A DNA stretch of 64,000 nt, taken from the NCBI GenBank assembly GCA_964036045.1, contig OZ038379.1, positions 115,967,604 to 116,031,603 on the forward strand, written 5' to 3'. Each line of letters opens with the position of its first letter. Position 1 is the stretch's first letter. The position numbers were made by a program, and so were the translations under genes. Shown one piece after another: positions 12,421 to 22,364 of the stretch. This DNA is from Eutreptiella sp. 'Long Island Sound 2002' (lineage: Eukaryota; Euglenozoa; Euglenophyceae; Eutreptiales; Eutreptiaceae). The notes below the pieces were generated by a model. That model had not been told where the DNA came from. It saw only the letters and a list, made by a program, of their open reading frames with translations, and did not search any database.

Positions 12421-13204
12421 AGGGCGACTGAGGGATAGGAAAGAACCAACAACCCATGGGTCGGACGCACTGGGGCGACCCAGCCGGCCCACCGGGCCAG
12501 CAGCAGGGGCGGTACCCCGAGGCCACTGGTCCGAGCCCGGCCAGGCTGCATCGGGGACCATAGCAAACGTCACCCGGAGCCATGGAAGCAACCGTTGACA
12601 GGGGAGCTGGTACACAGTCCAGAAGGGGGTCGCCTGCCAGGCAGAGGGGCAACTCAAGCCACAAGGGTGAGGCCGTCGTACTGTAGACTAGCGGGAGCCA
12701 TACCCCTTGTGGTGAGGGATACTGAACACGGCTGGGCAGCCCCCAGAGCTGCCGTCCAAAGGAGGGGGCATGTGGCCCTACCCATGGACACATGTGGGGA
12801 CACCCTCCCACCTGGGACACCTGGACCGGTTGGCCGTGACACTGCCTTCCCAAGCACATGCGGGAGCGGCTTAAGAGGCACCTGAACTAGGGCAGTGGGA
12901 GGGACAGGACGTCCCCTTGGTAAGACATTCTTCCTGCATTGTCAAAGGAGGCATCCCGAGCTCCGGAAGATACCTACCTACCTACCTAGAAGCAGATGTC
13001 CTCTGATTGTCGGATGCAGCGTCCGATGAAGTTTAGGAGGAAGGGGAGGCCTGCAACGTGTTCTTTAGTGGGGAAGTGGTGACCTTGAGGATCGTGAGGG
13101 GAAAGAAGAAGACGCCAAAGAAGAAGACCATCTCCCTCCTGTTAAGGTGGGTGACAGTTTTGGAGAGAATCCTTCCAAAAAAAACATAATGGCGGGGGTA
13201 TTCT
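12421..13204. other. Spacer up to element B1
   Basis: No supported gene. It includes a short CCTA microsatellite at about 12965-12983. The five bases before the B1 LTR are ATTCT; the matching duplication cannot be tested because the far end of B1 is cut by element C. Confidence 0.5.
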
Positions 13205-13307
13205 AGTAAGAAAAAGTCTATTTCCCTGCCAAAAGGTAAGCTTTAGTTGTTTCAGAGATGCCTAAAGGCATACTGAATTTATATCCTAGTATTGGCGTAT
13301 CCAAAAA
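13205..13307 (+). repeat. B1 5' LTR, left fragment
   Basis: From AGTAAGAAAAAGT onward it aligns with the start of the B1 3' LTR (33308 on): both have TATTTCCCTGCC, TAAAGGCATACT and a TATCCAAAAA end. Similarity stops at about 13307 and resumes at about 19691, so an insertion split the LTR. Confidence 0.75.
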
Positions 13308-13994
13308 CACTTTTGATTTTACCGGGCACAAAGTGGCCAGAACCCAGATTCTATCCAAATGGTTGACAAAATTGACACATCTCTGTTGTGTATTAAGCTT
13401 GTTCCGAAAATCTTGTGGTTTTTGCCTATCATTCATAATAAGCGTTGACGCATGGCTCATTTTGAGTGCCAAGATGTCATGCACATCCAAACTTTCGGGC
13501 AAAACAAAAATTCAATTTGTGTGGAGAAATGAATTACTTACTTGTCAAACACAATACAACATGGAAACCATTGCAATGTATGTAGACAACAGAGATTGAC
13601 CCTGATCTACACACGATTCATATTGTCCTTGTGCCTTTTGTCTTGCACCATGCAGTTATAATGTGATATGCTCGCCAATAACCCAACTTTTCATAACAAA
13701 CATTTCACTAAAAAAATCATACAAATGCCCAATCATTTGCTTCTCCCAATGTCTAGCAACCGATCACTGCACCTACCAACTGTCGTCAACCTTGTACGCC
13801 GCCCCAAACTCTGACCAAAACTGATCTTCTTGCAGTCTCTGCCTCGCATGCGTTTTATTACTTCAAATGTTTCAAAATCAACACAACGTGCACAAACAAC
13901 AGAGGCAACAGTGGACACAGTGTCTGTGCTATCCTACCACCTCCAATAGTGCAAACATTGGTTGACAAAACATACACTATTGGCAGCACAAAAG

Positions 13995-14850
13995 ATATTC
14001 TGCACAGCTGCAGAGCTGCACAGCAATCTGCACAGGTGCACGATGCACATTTGAGCTTCAAATTTTTGCTGTGTGCTGTACCTTCAGTTCAGGGTTCAAG
14101 AACAGCTGTAATCAGTTTACCGACATATGCAGAGCAGACAACTGGCTGCACCGTACCACCTACACAGCTGCAGAGCTGCACAGCAATCTGCACAGCTGCA
14201 CGATGCACATTCTAGCTTCAAATCATTGCTGTGTTCTGTACCTTCAGTTGAGGGTTCAAAAAAAGCAGCAATCAATTTACTGACATATGCAGAGCAGACA
14301 ACTGGCTGCACCGTGCCGCCTAACTACAATCAACGAATCGTAATATGCAAAATGAGTCTTGCACATGCAAAACCACTGCATGTCAGCATAACAGCAACAA
14401 CTAATGGATGCGGCAAATGCCTGTGCTGCCATCAATCCTTGCCAAGCATGCAATGGGTTGTTGCACTTCACAGGGTTGCGTAATCGTAATATGCAAAATG
14501 AGTCTCGCACATGCAAAATCGCTCGCTGTATGTCAGCATGGCAGCAACAACTAATGGATGCAGGAAATGCCTGTGCTGCCATCAATCCTTGCCAAGCATG
14601 GAGTGGGTTGTTGCACTTCATCGGGTTGCTGATAAATATTAACTGGTGAAGCAACAGAAAAATTGTCATCGCTGTGTGTTGTACCTTCAGCAGATGGTTC
14701 AAAAACAGCTGTAATCAATTAACTTACAATATCAGAAGAGGCCACCAGGTGAACTGTAACTCGGACTACCATCAACGAATCGTAATATGCAAAATGAATC
14801 TTGCAGCTGAAAAGTCGCTGCATTTCAGCAGCAGCTAATGGATGGAGGAA
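13995..14850. repeat. Local duplications of about 160 bp and 146 bp
   Basis: The block starting CACAGCTGCAGAGCTGCACA occurs at 14003 and 14163 (period 160). A second block starting AATCGTAATATGCAAAATGA occurs at 14336 and 14482 (period 146), and its first part recurs near 14778. Many CAGCTG/CTGCAC words make the region pairing-prone. Confidence 0.75.
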
Positions 14851-14980
14851 CACAAAAAAACATGCAGTGCGCTCCATGCCTCTGGTGTCAGCAAACTTGG
14901 CACAATGTGCAGTGGGTTGTTAAGCAGCAATGGTTTGCTGAGAAATAATCACTGATCAAGAAACAGAGAAGTAGCTCAAG

Positions 14981-15974
14981 TTAAGCAATCAAACATTGTG
15001 ACTGTCCCTGCTGGCCTTGCAGAAGCTGCTGCTGCTGCTGCCCCTGCAGAAGTTGCTGCAACAGCTGCCCCTGCTGCCCCTGCAGAAAATGCTGCTGCTG
15101 CCCCTGCAGAAAATGCTGCTGCCCCTGGAGATGCTGCCCTTGCAGAAATTGCTGCCCTTGCAGAAGTTGCTCCCCTTGCAGAAGTTGCTGCAGCGTGTTA
15201 TGGTTCTGTGCTTGTACTGGCAGCAATGGCAACCCTTGTGGAGGCAACGCTGTCAGGACACTTTGCGATTGGTGCACTGTGTGCTGTGTTGGTGGTGGCA
15301 TCAAACTTTGCAATACCTGTGTTACCAACTGTGTCGGCATCTGCGGCATCTGTGTCGGCAACTGTGTCTGCTCTGAACCTGAGTCCTGATTACCTGCCTC
15401 CTGACCCTGCCCTTGATTTCGCAGCAACTCCAGAATGGACTCGAGCTTGGACGAATCGTCATCGCGTGCTTGGATTGTAGTGTCTGCTCTGTCCTCTGCC
15501 TCGCACACCCTGCTCCGCATGCGCTGCTGCTGCTGCTGCTGCTGCTACAGCAGTTGCTGCATCCTTCTTCGCCTGGGCTGCCGTTGTTTTTTTCGCATTG
15601 TCCGCTGCCGCTTTTTTCGCCTTGTCCGCTGCTCGCTTCCCCGCTGCCACGCGCTTCTGCTCCTTTGCTGCTGCTGCAGCCTCCTTCTGAGCCTTGGCCG
15701 CTGCTTCCTTTTTTCCTTTGTCGGCGGCCTGCTTCTCTGCTGCGGCCCGTTTCTTCGCCTGTGCTGCTGCTGCCGCTCCTTTCTGTGCCTGATTTGCCGC
15801 CGCCTTTTTCGCTTTGTTGGCTGCCTCCTTCTCTGCCTCGGCGCGCTTTCTCTCCGTCGCTGTTGCTGCTGCATCCTTCTCCGGCACCACCATGCCCCCG
15901 TCATCGCCCCCATCTCCGCTGTCGCTGCTCACATGGATGTCCGCAGCACTATCGAGCGTCCCATTGCCTTTGGC
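14981..15974 (-). CDS. G1 last exon: Lys/Ala-rich coiled coil then Gln-rich tail
   Basis: Read on the minus strand, a good 3' splice site (TTTTTGTCATCTTCAG) opens an exon at 15974. It encodes an acidic start, then about 130 residues rich in Ala, Lys, Glu and Gln with spaced KAKKAAA-type repeats, as in a long charged helix. A run of GCA/CAG triplets (about 15525-15550) follows. Past it, the frame that stays protein-like is shifted by one: first SSKLESILELLRNQ, then LLQGQQ repeats, ending with TAA at 14981-14983. So either the triplet run suffered an indel or the exon is frameshifted. No enzymatic domain is visible. The Q-rich end resembles activation or aggregation-prone tails, but that is only compositional. 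Confidence 0.5.
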
Positions 15975-16303
15975 CTGAAGATGACAAAAAGAGAACAATG
16001 AACATCGCATGAAGACAGGGTGGCAGGCACTGTGGTAGGGTAGGAATTGGGTAAAGTAAGCCGAGGAGAAGGGTGCGCGATATGAGACTCCAGGGGGGGG
16101 GGCGCTACCAATTGTCCGGGTTGCATTAAAAAGCGGGGGGGCGCAATTTGTGTGTCGTGTATGAAGAATGATAGGCGGGCAAACACCAAGCAATGTATGT
16201 AGTGTGTGTGATGAGAAAAAAAGTGGGGATTCTGCATTGCTTGTGTGGCTATCATGAGAGGAGGAGGGGGGGTGCGGGTGGTTGAGGTTGGGACAAACCT
16301 ACA

Positions 16304-17093
16304 GTGATGGTGTGATCACACCACGTGCTGAGCACCTGGTTGCCCCCTGCCCATAGCGCCAGCCCTAAGGCAGAATCCTCCACACCGATCTCAATTCCTA
16401 TTGGACACTTCCAGTGGGGCGTACTAGAGCGACGCATCACAAATTCCTTGTCGTGCCCATGGCAATGTTCGCCCCCCTCCGTGTTGAGGCCTTGCAAATT
16501 CCCATTCGGCTCCAGCCGGGACTGGTAGTGGCAGGGAAAATAGTGCACTTGCGCCGTACTTTGTTCCTTCCGGAGACACAATTGGATATACAATGCATGG
16601 AGCCGGTCACAATCAGCATTGCGAGTGCTCACTCTAGATGGATTCCATGATAACAATTGCTCTGCCAGCCGGCGGAGCTCATTGACATAAAACACCAAAT
16701 CAGCAACTACATGTGCACAAGTACGCCCCAAGAGCCCTGCTAAACAACCCAGAAATCCTCTGTGTCCAGCAATGCATTGGACTGGTTATTGGACTTCTTC
16801 CATCCTTTGTATTCCGGTCCAGCCTGAGCCAGGCTCCTATATTCACCAGCTTGTATATGCTGCCGGTATATCCTTCTCAACTCTTCAACATGATTCGGGT
16901 GTTTATCTTGGAACAAGAGGTCCAAGGCATGAAGCAAGATCATGGTGAGCACCAGTGCAATGCAGTGCAGTGGGTCGTATACAATATTGCGGCGATCAGA
17001 AAAACAGTTGCAAAAAGCGCTTACATGCTGTGCGACAATGCTGTAGCAAGCGCACGGGTTGCTTTTCGAATCCGGGGATATGCCACTGACCAC
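16304..17093 (-). CDS. G1 upstream exon(s), unrecognised protein
   Basis: Minus-strand reading gives two adjoining frames: 17093-16740 (for example LHALDLLFQDKHPNHVEELR) and, after a shift near 16740, 16731-16304 (HVVADLVFYVNELRRLAEQL through GNQVLSTWCDHTIT). The second ends at a donor GTAGGT (16298-16303) that pairs with the acceptor at 15975, giving a 329 nt intron. I do not recognise the family. Cys/His residues (HCHGHDKEF, HWKC) are not in a standard zinc-finger spacing. The frame change inside the exon suggests decay or an undetected intron. Confidence 0.4.
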
Positions 17094-17263
17094 GCCGCGC
17101 GTAGCACTCCAAGCAACCTTCCTCGTGCCTCGGGTCCACCCATCCTAGAACCATCTCGTAGGCTCCCTAGTCCGGTGCTCATGTGATATCACGCTTGTCC
17201 GCAGTAAGTGTGCCATTTTGAACAGCCTGGAAGACCTCAACCATTGAAGCGTCGTCCAAGCGA

Positions 17264-17848
17264 TCACGCAATGTATTGCAGTCCTCGTAATCCAACCAAC
17301 GTGCTACACGCAGTATGGTATCCACTTCGTGCTGGCGCTAAATTTTCTGGTGCAGTGAGAGCTAGCAATGTGAATTTTTTTTTCTCCGTCTTCGCGCTGT
17401 AGGGAAGCATATCGTTGCTGTCGATGAACATGTTTACCAACTTGCGTTTGACATTGGAGTGATACATACCATCACGGTCCTACACATACAACCAAGTACC
17501 TACAGCCTTCGATGTCTGCAAACTTGCTCCTTTGGGGTTTAGCAGTACACCACCAACATTGCCGACGAGGGAATCCTTCAATGTTGTCACACGCGAACGG
17601 TAAACTCAGTAACAGGCCCAGTAACAACTTCACCACGAGCCGCCAGCAGGGTCACAGGTATGGTGGTACTGGGTGTACCAAGTGGACGCATAGAACCCCA
17701 CAGGGCCCACACTGGCTGACGCAGTTTTACGCCGAGAGTGGCAGCAGTAATCACTGCATCAGGGCGGACTTGTCGGAGGATGACATCGCTACAGATAAAC
17801 TGCCCTTTTATGTCGTTTGGGGTTAACATTGTCAGTCTAGGGAGGAAA
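17264..17848 (-). CDS. G1 5' exons, unrecognised, with frame change and stop
   Basis: A pyrimidine-rich acceptor (TTTCCTCCCTAG) precedes an open stretch from about 17848 with FICSDVILRQVRPDAVITAA and TTIPVTLLAARGEVVTGPVT. Near 17590 the protein-like frame shifts by one (TTLKDSLVGNVGGVLLNPKG), passes one TAG, and continues with YHSNVKRKLVNMFIDSNDML to a stop at 17264. Composition is coding-like but I cannot assign a function. It may be a gene of the inserted element or a captured host gene. The stop and shift point to a pseudogene. Confidence 0.35.
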
Positions 17849-18507
17849 TTGATGATAGGTAAGAGGCAAAAGTGTGCGGAGCCCCCGGGGGGGGGGGTGT
17901 TTGGGGTTGTACACAACACCTCAACTGAGCGGGGAGGGGGCAGATTTTTGGGTGTGTGCACAATGAATAAACTGCTACATACTGGCGTGCGGCAACACAA
18001 AACACACTTGCTGCAAATCCACCACCAGCAGCACAGATCTCCACTTGCAGTTCAAGAATGACGAAGTCAACTAAAATCCACCGAAACCAGCAGCCCCAGG
18101 TCACGGAAATCAGAGTGAAGCCCAACCAGGATGCCCGAAACGACCTCGGAGTTCACGAAACCCAGAGTGAAATCCAAAAAAGCAGGCCCAAAAGGACCTT
18201 CAGTGAAGCCTGTTGCGCAGCGCCGGAGTGCAGCAGCCCATTGCAGAGCACCACGGTGCAGAAGTGGAGGGCAACACGAAGCAGGTGAAGAATGCCTGTA
18301 GGTGGAAGGTCATCGAAATCAGGCCCATGCCCAAGGTCAACTCGAAGAATACTGTGCACGGAAGTGGAAAACCAGGAGTGACACAAAGCGGGCAGCAGCA
18401 AGCAGCAGCAGCAGCAGCCTGTCGTTCACCGGCAGTACACATCCAGTTCCTTACAGCAGTTCTCAATGATTCAAGACAGCTTGAACCACCACTGCACCAG
18501 AAACCGA

Positions 18508-19062
18508 GTTCTCAGTTACCCAGTCACCTCAATTCTGAACTTTATTTCAAAAACCTGGGCCAACCTCTGTGACACGAAGTTCTTTAGCTCCTTGTACGCT
18601 GCGACCAGTTCAAACCCAGTTCTCAGTTAACCACACACCTTAGTTCTCAGTGTCATTTCAAAAACCTGGGTGAACCTTTGTGACGCGAAGTTCTTTAGCG
18701 CCACGTACAGTGCGACCAGTTCAAAACGAGTTCTCAGTTAACCACACACCTCATTTCTCATCTTCTTTTCAAAGATCTGTGGCAACCTTTGTGAAGCGAA
18801 GTTCTTTGGAGCCTCGTACGCTGCAACCAGTTCAAGCCGAGTTCTGAGTTACCTGCACACCTCAGTTCTCAAAGTCAGTTCAAAAACCTGTGCCAACCTT
18901 TGTGAAGCAAAGTTCTTTTGAGCATCGTACGGTGGGACCAGTTCAGACTGACTTCTCAGTTAACCACCCAGCTCAGTTCCCATTGTCATTCCAAGCACCT
19001 GCCAACCTTTGTGAAGCCTAGTTCTTTTGAGCATTGTGCGGTGCAAAGGGCCCGTTCCTGCA
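18508..19062. repeat. Tandem repeat, 5 copies of exactly 111 bp
   Basis: Units start with GTTCTCAGTTAACC-like words at 18508, 18619, 18730, 18841 and 18952, every 111 bp. Each holds CAACCTYTGTGA followed by AAGTTCTTT. Copies differ by substitutions but not in length. Confidence 0.88.
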
Positions 19063-19690
19063 AGTTTGAGACTATTTGCCAAAGATGAGCTACAAAGCCT
19101 GACCGTTGGAATGGGTACTTCTGCACCACAGGAGATCCCTTTTCAGGGAGCGTCAAGGGTTGCAGAACAGGCTTTGCAACAAATCAGGCAATTTGTAAAC
19201 TCACAGAGCCAAGACCGGGGAAAGAAGGCACAACACAAGCAAGTGCACAGCACGTCAAATGTCAACTGTTCCAAAACTTTTACCAGCAACACAAATCCAG
19301 GCCCAGGGACCTCAGTTCTCAACAATTCAACGTTGTGTTTGCAAGCAAGGCAAAAAAAGGGCAATTGCACAGCATTAGTCAGAAATGTTGTGTCAAAATT
19401 TAGCAGTCAATAGCCAGAAGTTTCCGGAGCGATCTGCACTACAGCTGAGCAGCACAGAAACAGCAGAACAACAATATTAAAACGACTTTTGGCAGGCATT
19501 CTTAGGTTCAACCACAGCGTTGTCATGTTCTGACACATCCACACTTTTGTGCCAAGGAATCAAATGTATTCAAGCAATAGATTTTGCAAAAATTCATGTT
19601 TGAACGACAAATTCTTTTGCACCGCGGCCGTTTCACATCGAGTGCGGTAGCGTAAATGCGGTTTTGGCAGCAGAATGCCCCGAAAAATCA

Positions 19691-20367
19691 TAGGTGAAGG
19701 GTTGACAAAGCATTTTGACCTAAAGAACCAAGCATTGAACTTTGGATGTTGTGTGGACCCCTGACCCGCCAACTGATTGGACTTAAACACCTTTTTCTGG
19801 ACTGACTGAGGCGCTGACATTGTTCCAGAGCTTATGCATTTTTCTGTATTTTCTCATAAATGCTTAGCTATCCTAGTGGTCTGCACCCTAGGGGCTGGGG
19901 CACCTCTTCTTGAGAGGTCCTGGGTTCAGTTCTCAGTCTGCCTAGCTAAGTAGAAAGATCCCATGTGACATGGCAGTGACCTCAGTGCCACAAGCAATGC
20001 CACTCCAGCACCTATGTGACCCAAAAAAAGAGTGCACATCTCTAGATTGCACCATAAAAGAGAGAGTGCCGATGTGGGCAGTTTTCACATGATTGTAGGA
20101 TATTTTCTAACCATCTTTTCCTAAATCTGTAGTTGTTGCGAGTTCCTTTGTTGTTACACTATCTCGTGTGACTGCAGCCCTTCATGTTGTGGATTTGATC
20201 CTCTGGTTCCTTGCTTGCACTGTGGGTACTTGGAGTTCTGGTTGATTTAATCACAACATTTCTAGTTGGAAAACCTGAGCTACACCAAGAAGCAGCAGGA
20301 CCAAGCAGAGGGACAAACAAAATAATATCATCAAAGCAATCAACATTCGAAGCCTGTTTGAACTTTC
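19691..20367 (+). repeat. B1 5' LTR, right fragment
   Basis: It aligns with the B1 3' LTR and the other B LTRs from the CATTTTGACC word onward, including the tRNA-like segment. It runs to the primer-binding site, so it extends past the point where the 3' LTR was cut by element C. Confidence 0.8.
19863..19950 (+). promoter_or_regulatory. tRNA-like fold in B1 5' LTR
   Basis: CTTAGCTA at the left pairs with TAGCTAAG at the right (8 of 8). Inside are a CCTAG/CTAGG hairpin, an ACCTC/GAGGT stem with a 7 nt loop TTCTTGA (anticodon position CTT), and a T-arm-like stem with loop TTCAGTT. The loop region GGTTCAGTTCT resembles a pol III B box and TAGCTATCCTAGTGG an A box. It could be an internal promoter or a structured RNA element. 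Confidence 0.6.
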
Positions 20368-20379
20368 TGGTAGCAGAGG
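20368..20379 (+). other. B1 primer-binding site
   Basis: TGGTAGCAGAGG is the exact complement of the 3' end (CCTCTGCTACCA) of the initiator-Met tRNA found in animals and many other eukaryotes, and it directly follows the LTR. Confidence 0.75.
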
Positions 20380-20393
20380 TTTTCGGTTTTTGC

Positions 20394-20416
20394 GTACCTG
20401 CAACCCCGTGCAGTAT
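20394..20416 (+). promoter_or_regulatory. B1 leader hairpin between primer site and gag
   Basis: GTACCTGCA pairs with TGCAGTAT around a short loop. The equivalent stem in B2 and B3 is GTACCGGCA/TGCCGTAC, so one pair changes from T-A to G-C with pairing kept. A packaging or dimerisation signal is plausible. Confidence 0.55.
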
Positions 20417-20467
20417 AACCAGGAAGTCGAGACTGTGTACAGTTCTGAAGGGCGGAAGAAATACAAC

Positions 20468-21682
20468 ATGGACCGCAAGGACACTGCCGATAAGACAGCG
20501 CCCTCAGTGGCACCAGCCATACCAGCGCCAACGTCCAAACATACTGGTGAACCTGAACCTGAGGAGCCTGTACCTTCAGTGCCCTTGAGTGGCCTTCGGG
20601 ACGATTCCCTGGAGGGCTTGGGAGCAGCCCTCAGTGTACTTTCTGTTGGAGGACCTGAAGGCAAAGAGAAGGACAAGGGAAAGGAAGCAGTGGATAGGGA
20701 AGTCGAAGAGAAAGGTCCTGGAGATGGACATGAACCATCCAATGAGGTACCCTTCAAGGACAGACCTGTTGAGAGCACGCCGAGCGCCTCTGATCACCCT
20801 GCAGTACCCTCTCCAACAACAACTAAGCTCCCAGCCACACATCCAGCAACATCCTCACCCACAACCACTCCACCTCTGGCTGATATTCTAGGCTTTACTG
20901 GTATGCCCTACGCCACCTATGATGTGACTCCAGCGGCGACTGCGCCACATATGGCGGCTGCAGTCAGCGAACCAGCGGCATCCAGCTCCACCTACACCGG
21001 TATTCCTGAGTCTATGGCACGCCGCTACGATGATGACTATCACAGACCCGCGGCGGTTTTGTACATGACTGGTATACCTGGCTATGCAGCGCCTGAGACT
21101 GGCTATACCATGCCAGCACCAGGCTTCACCTCTCTGAGTGGCCTACGTGGCCCTGAGTCGTGTGGGGGAAGGAGCAGAGGATCAGGAAGAGCCTCAATCA
21201 AGTCCCTGACGCGGTCGGAGATATGAGAAGCTCTTCGAGTAGCCACTGCAGACCTAGCTCAAGAAATTTGGGCCAAATTGGAGCCCCTTATTGCTCCCCA
21301 AGGGTTAACTATGACCATAGGAGCTCCACCACATCGTCTACAAGACAATCATGTGGTGGCGAGACTAACGAACACCCTGAGGAGCCAACCTATGCCGACC
21401 CCTTGCTGTGATACCAAGCAGTCCTTTCGTACCAAGAACGGCCCAGCCGCCGTACAGCCACGTGGAGAATTCGACGCGAGCCGAGCTGGACCAGTTGGGA
21501 TTGACAGCCCTAAGGGCTATGGTCGATGTTGAGCCCTACGGCTCTAGTGACTTGGGCGGTGATCCTTCTGATGATGAGCCACATTCTATGACGTCTGCTT
21601 CACCCTCTGAGGACGATGACCCTGAGGACCCCGAAAGAGAGGAAGACCAAGTGCCACGAGAGGCGCAGGTCTCAGGAGGCTA
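20468..21682 (+). pseudogene. B1 gag, N-terminal part (broken)
   Basis: The start ATG at 20468 matches the gag starts of B2 (37406) and B3 (62164) in position and sequence (MDRKDTADKTAPSVAP here, MDTKREDTDVKTAPEAP in B2). The product is Pro/Glu/Thr-rich and looks disordered. The frame ends early at 21226 and resumes in another frame (TRAELDQLGLTALRAMVDVE, PSEDDDPEDPE). It then stops at 21680, just before the hAT insertion. In B2 the equivalent point continues straight into the capsid region. Confidence 0.8.
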
Positions 21683-22364
21683 AGGCTATCGCCACCTCCA
21701 AGATTGTGCTGAACTTGCCGGCGGGGTCGGGAAAGACGGCGTATATATACCTGTAACGTATATATACGCGCACTGTATCGCGAGAATACAATGCAGTACG
21801 TGACGGCTGGGGTGGCCACGAACTGGCGCCAGGGGCGCGGGTCGCCGCAGAAAATGAGGTTAAAAATTAATAAAACTCGGGATTTTCATGTTTCTGCACG
21901 CTGCCGACATTTTGCATGTTCCAAAAATTTAACTGTTGATTCCCGACATATTGCTTTAAAGTAGTTGGGACATAAAAACCGAGTTGCAATTTGAGACGTG
22001 TTTTTCAAAACCAATAGCACCGCTGTGTCCCCACTGCCATTGCGAATCGTACTGTATGCTTGTCGTCGTTTGTAATTACTTGCGCGCCGAGGAAAAGCCG
22101 TCGGGAACCTTTCGTTCAGAGATGGGGAATGCCACAAACAACATCTGCATGCAGTGAAGGAAACGCTACGAGCAGCGTACAAGAGTCAGAAGGTATCCAA
22201 ACAAACCACATGAAAGCTAACTGTCTCGCTCTTCACGCCGACACAGAAGACAGAGGTTCTGATGAGTGGGATGAATGGGACCACATGTTTGCAGAGCAAT
22301 GGCAGAGACACCAGTACGAGTCGTATTGTTGGACACAACAAGAAGAGAGCTGACAGCCAATGTC

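Larger units (their letters stand above)
13308..19690. mobile_element. 6.4 kb insertion splitting the B1 5' LTR
   Basis: Defined by the break in LTR similarity on both sides. Near the two ends lie imperfect inverted words, GATTTTACCGGGCA at 13315 and the complement of GATTTTTCGGGGCA at 19676-19689 (12 of 14 match), which could be terminal inverted repeats of a DNA transposon. No target duplication is evident. It contains a minus-strand multi-exon gene (14981-17848), local duplications and a 111 bp tandem repeat. I recognise no transposase, so the element class is open. Confidence 0.5.

Noticed and set aside
11582-12859. 425-codon minus-strand ORF
   Set aside because: Runs through the 63 bp minisatellite; overlapping frames are open as well, so it is compositional.
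19027-19413. 128-codon plus-strand ORF
   Set aside because: No ATG-context support, no domain, partly inside the 111 bp repeat; probably chance.
19863-19950. A functional tRNA-Lys gene
   Set aside because: D-arm region and spacing are wrong for a real tRNA (8 extra bases between D-like hairpin and anticodon stem), and the segment repeats at a fixed place in every LTR.
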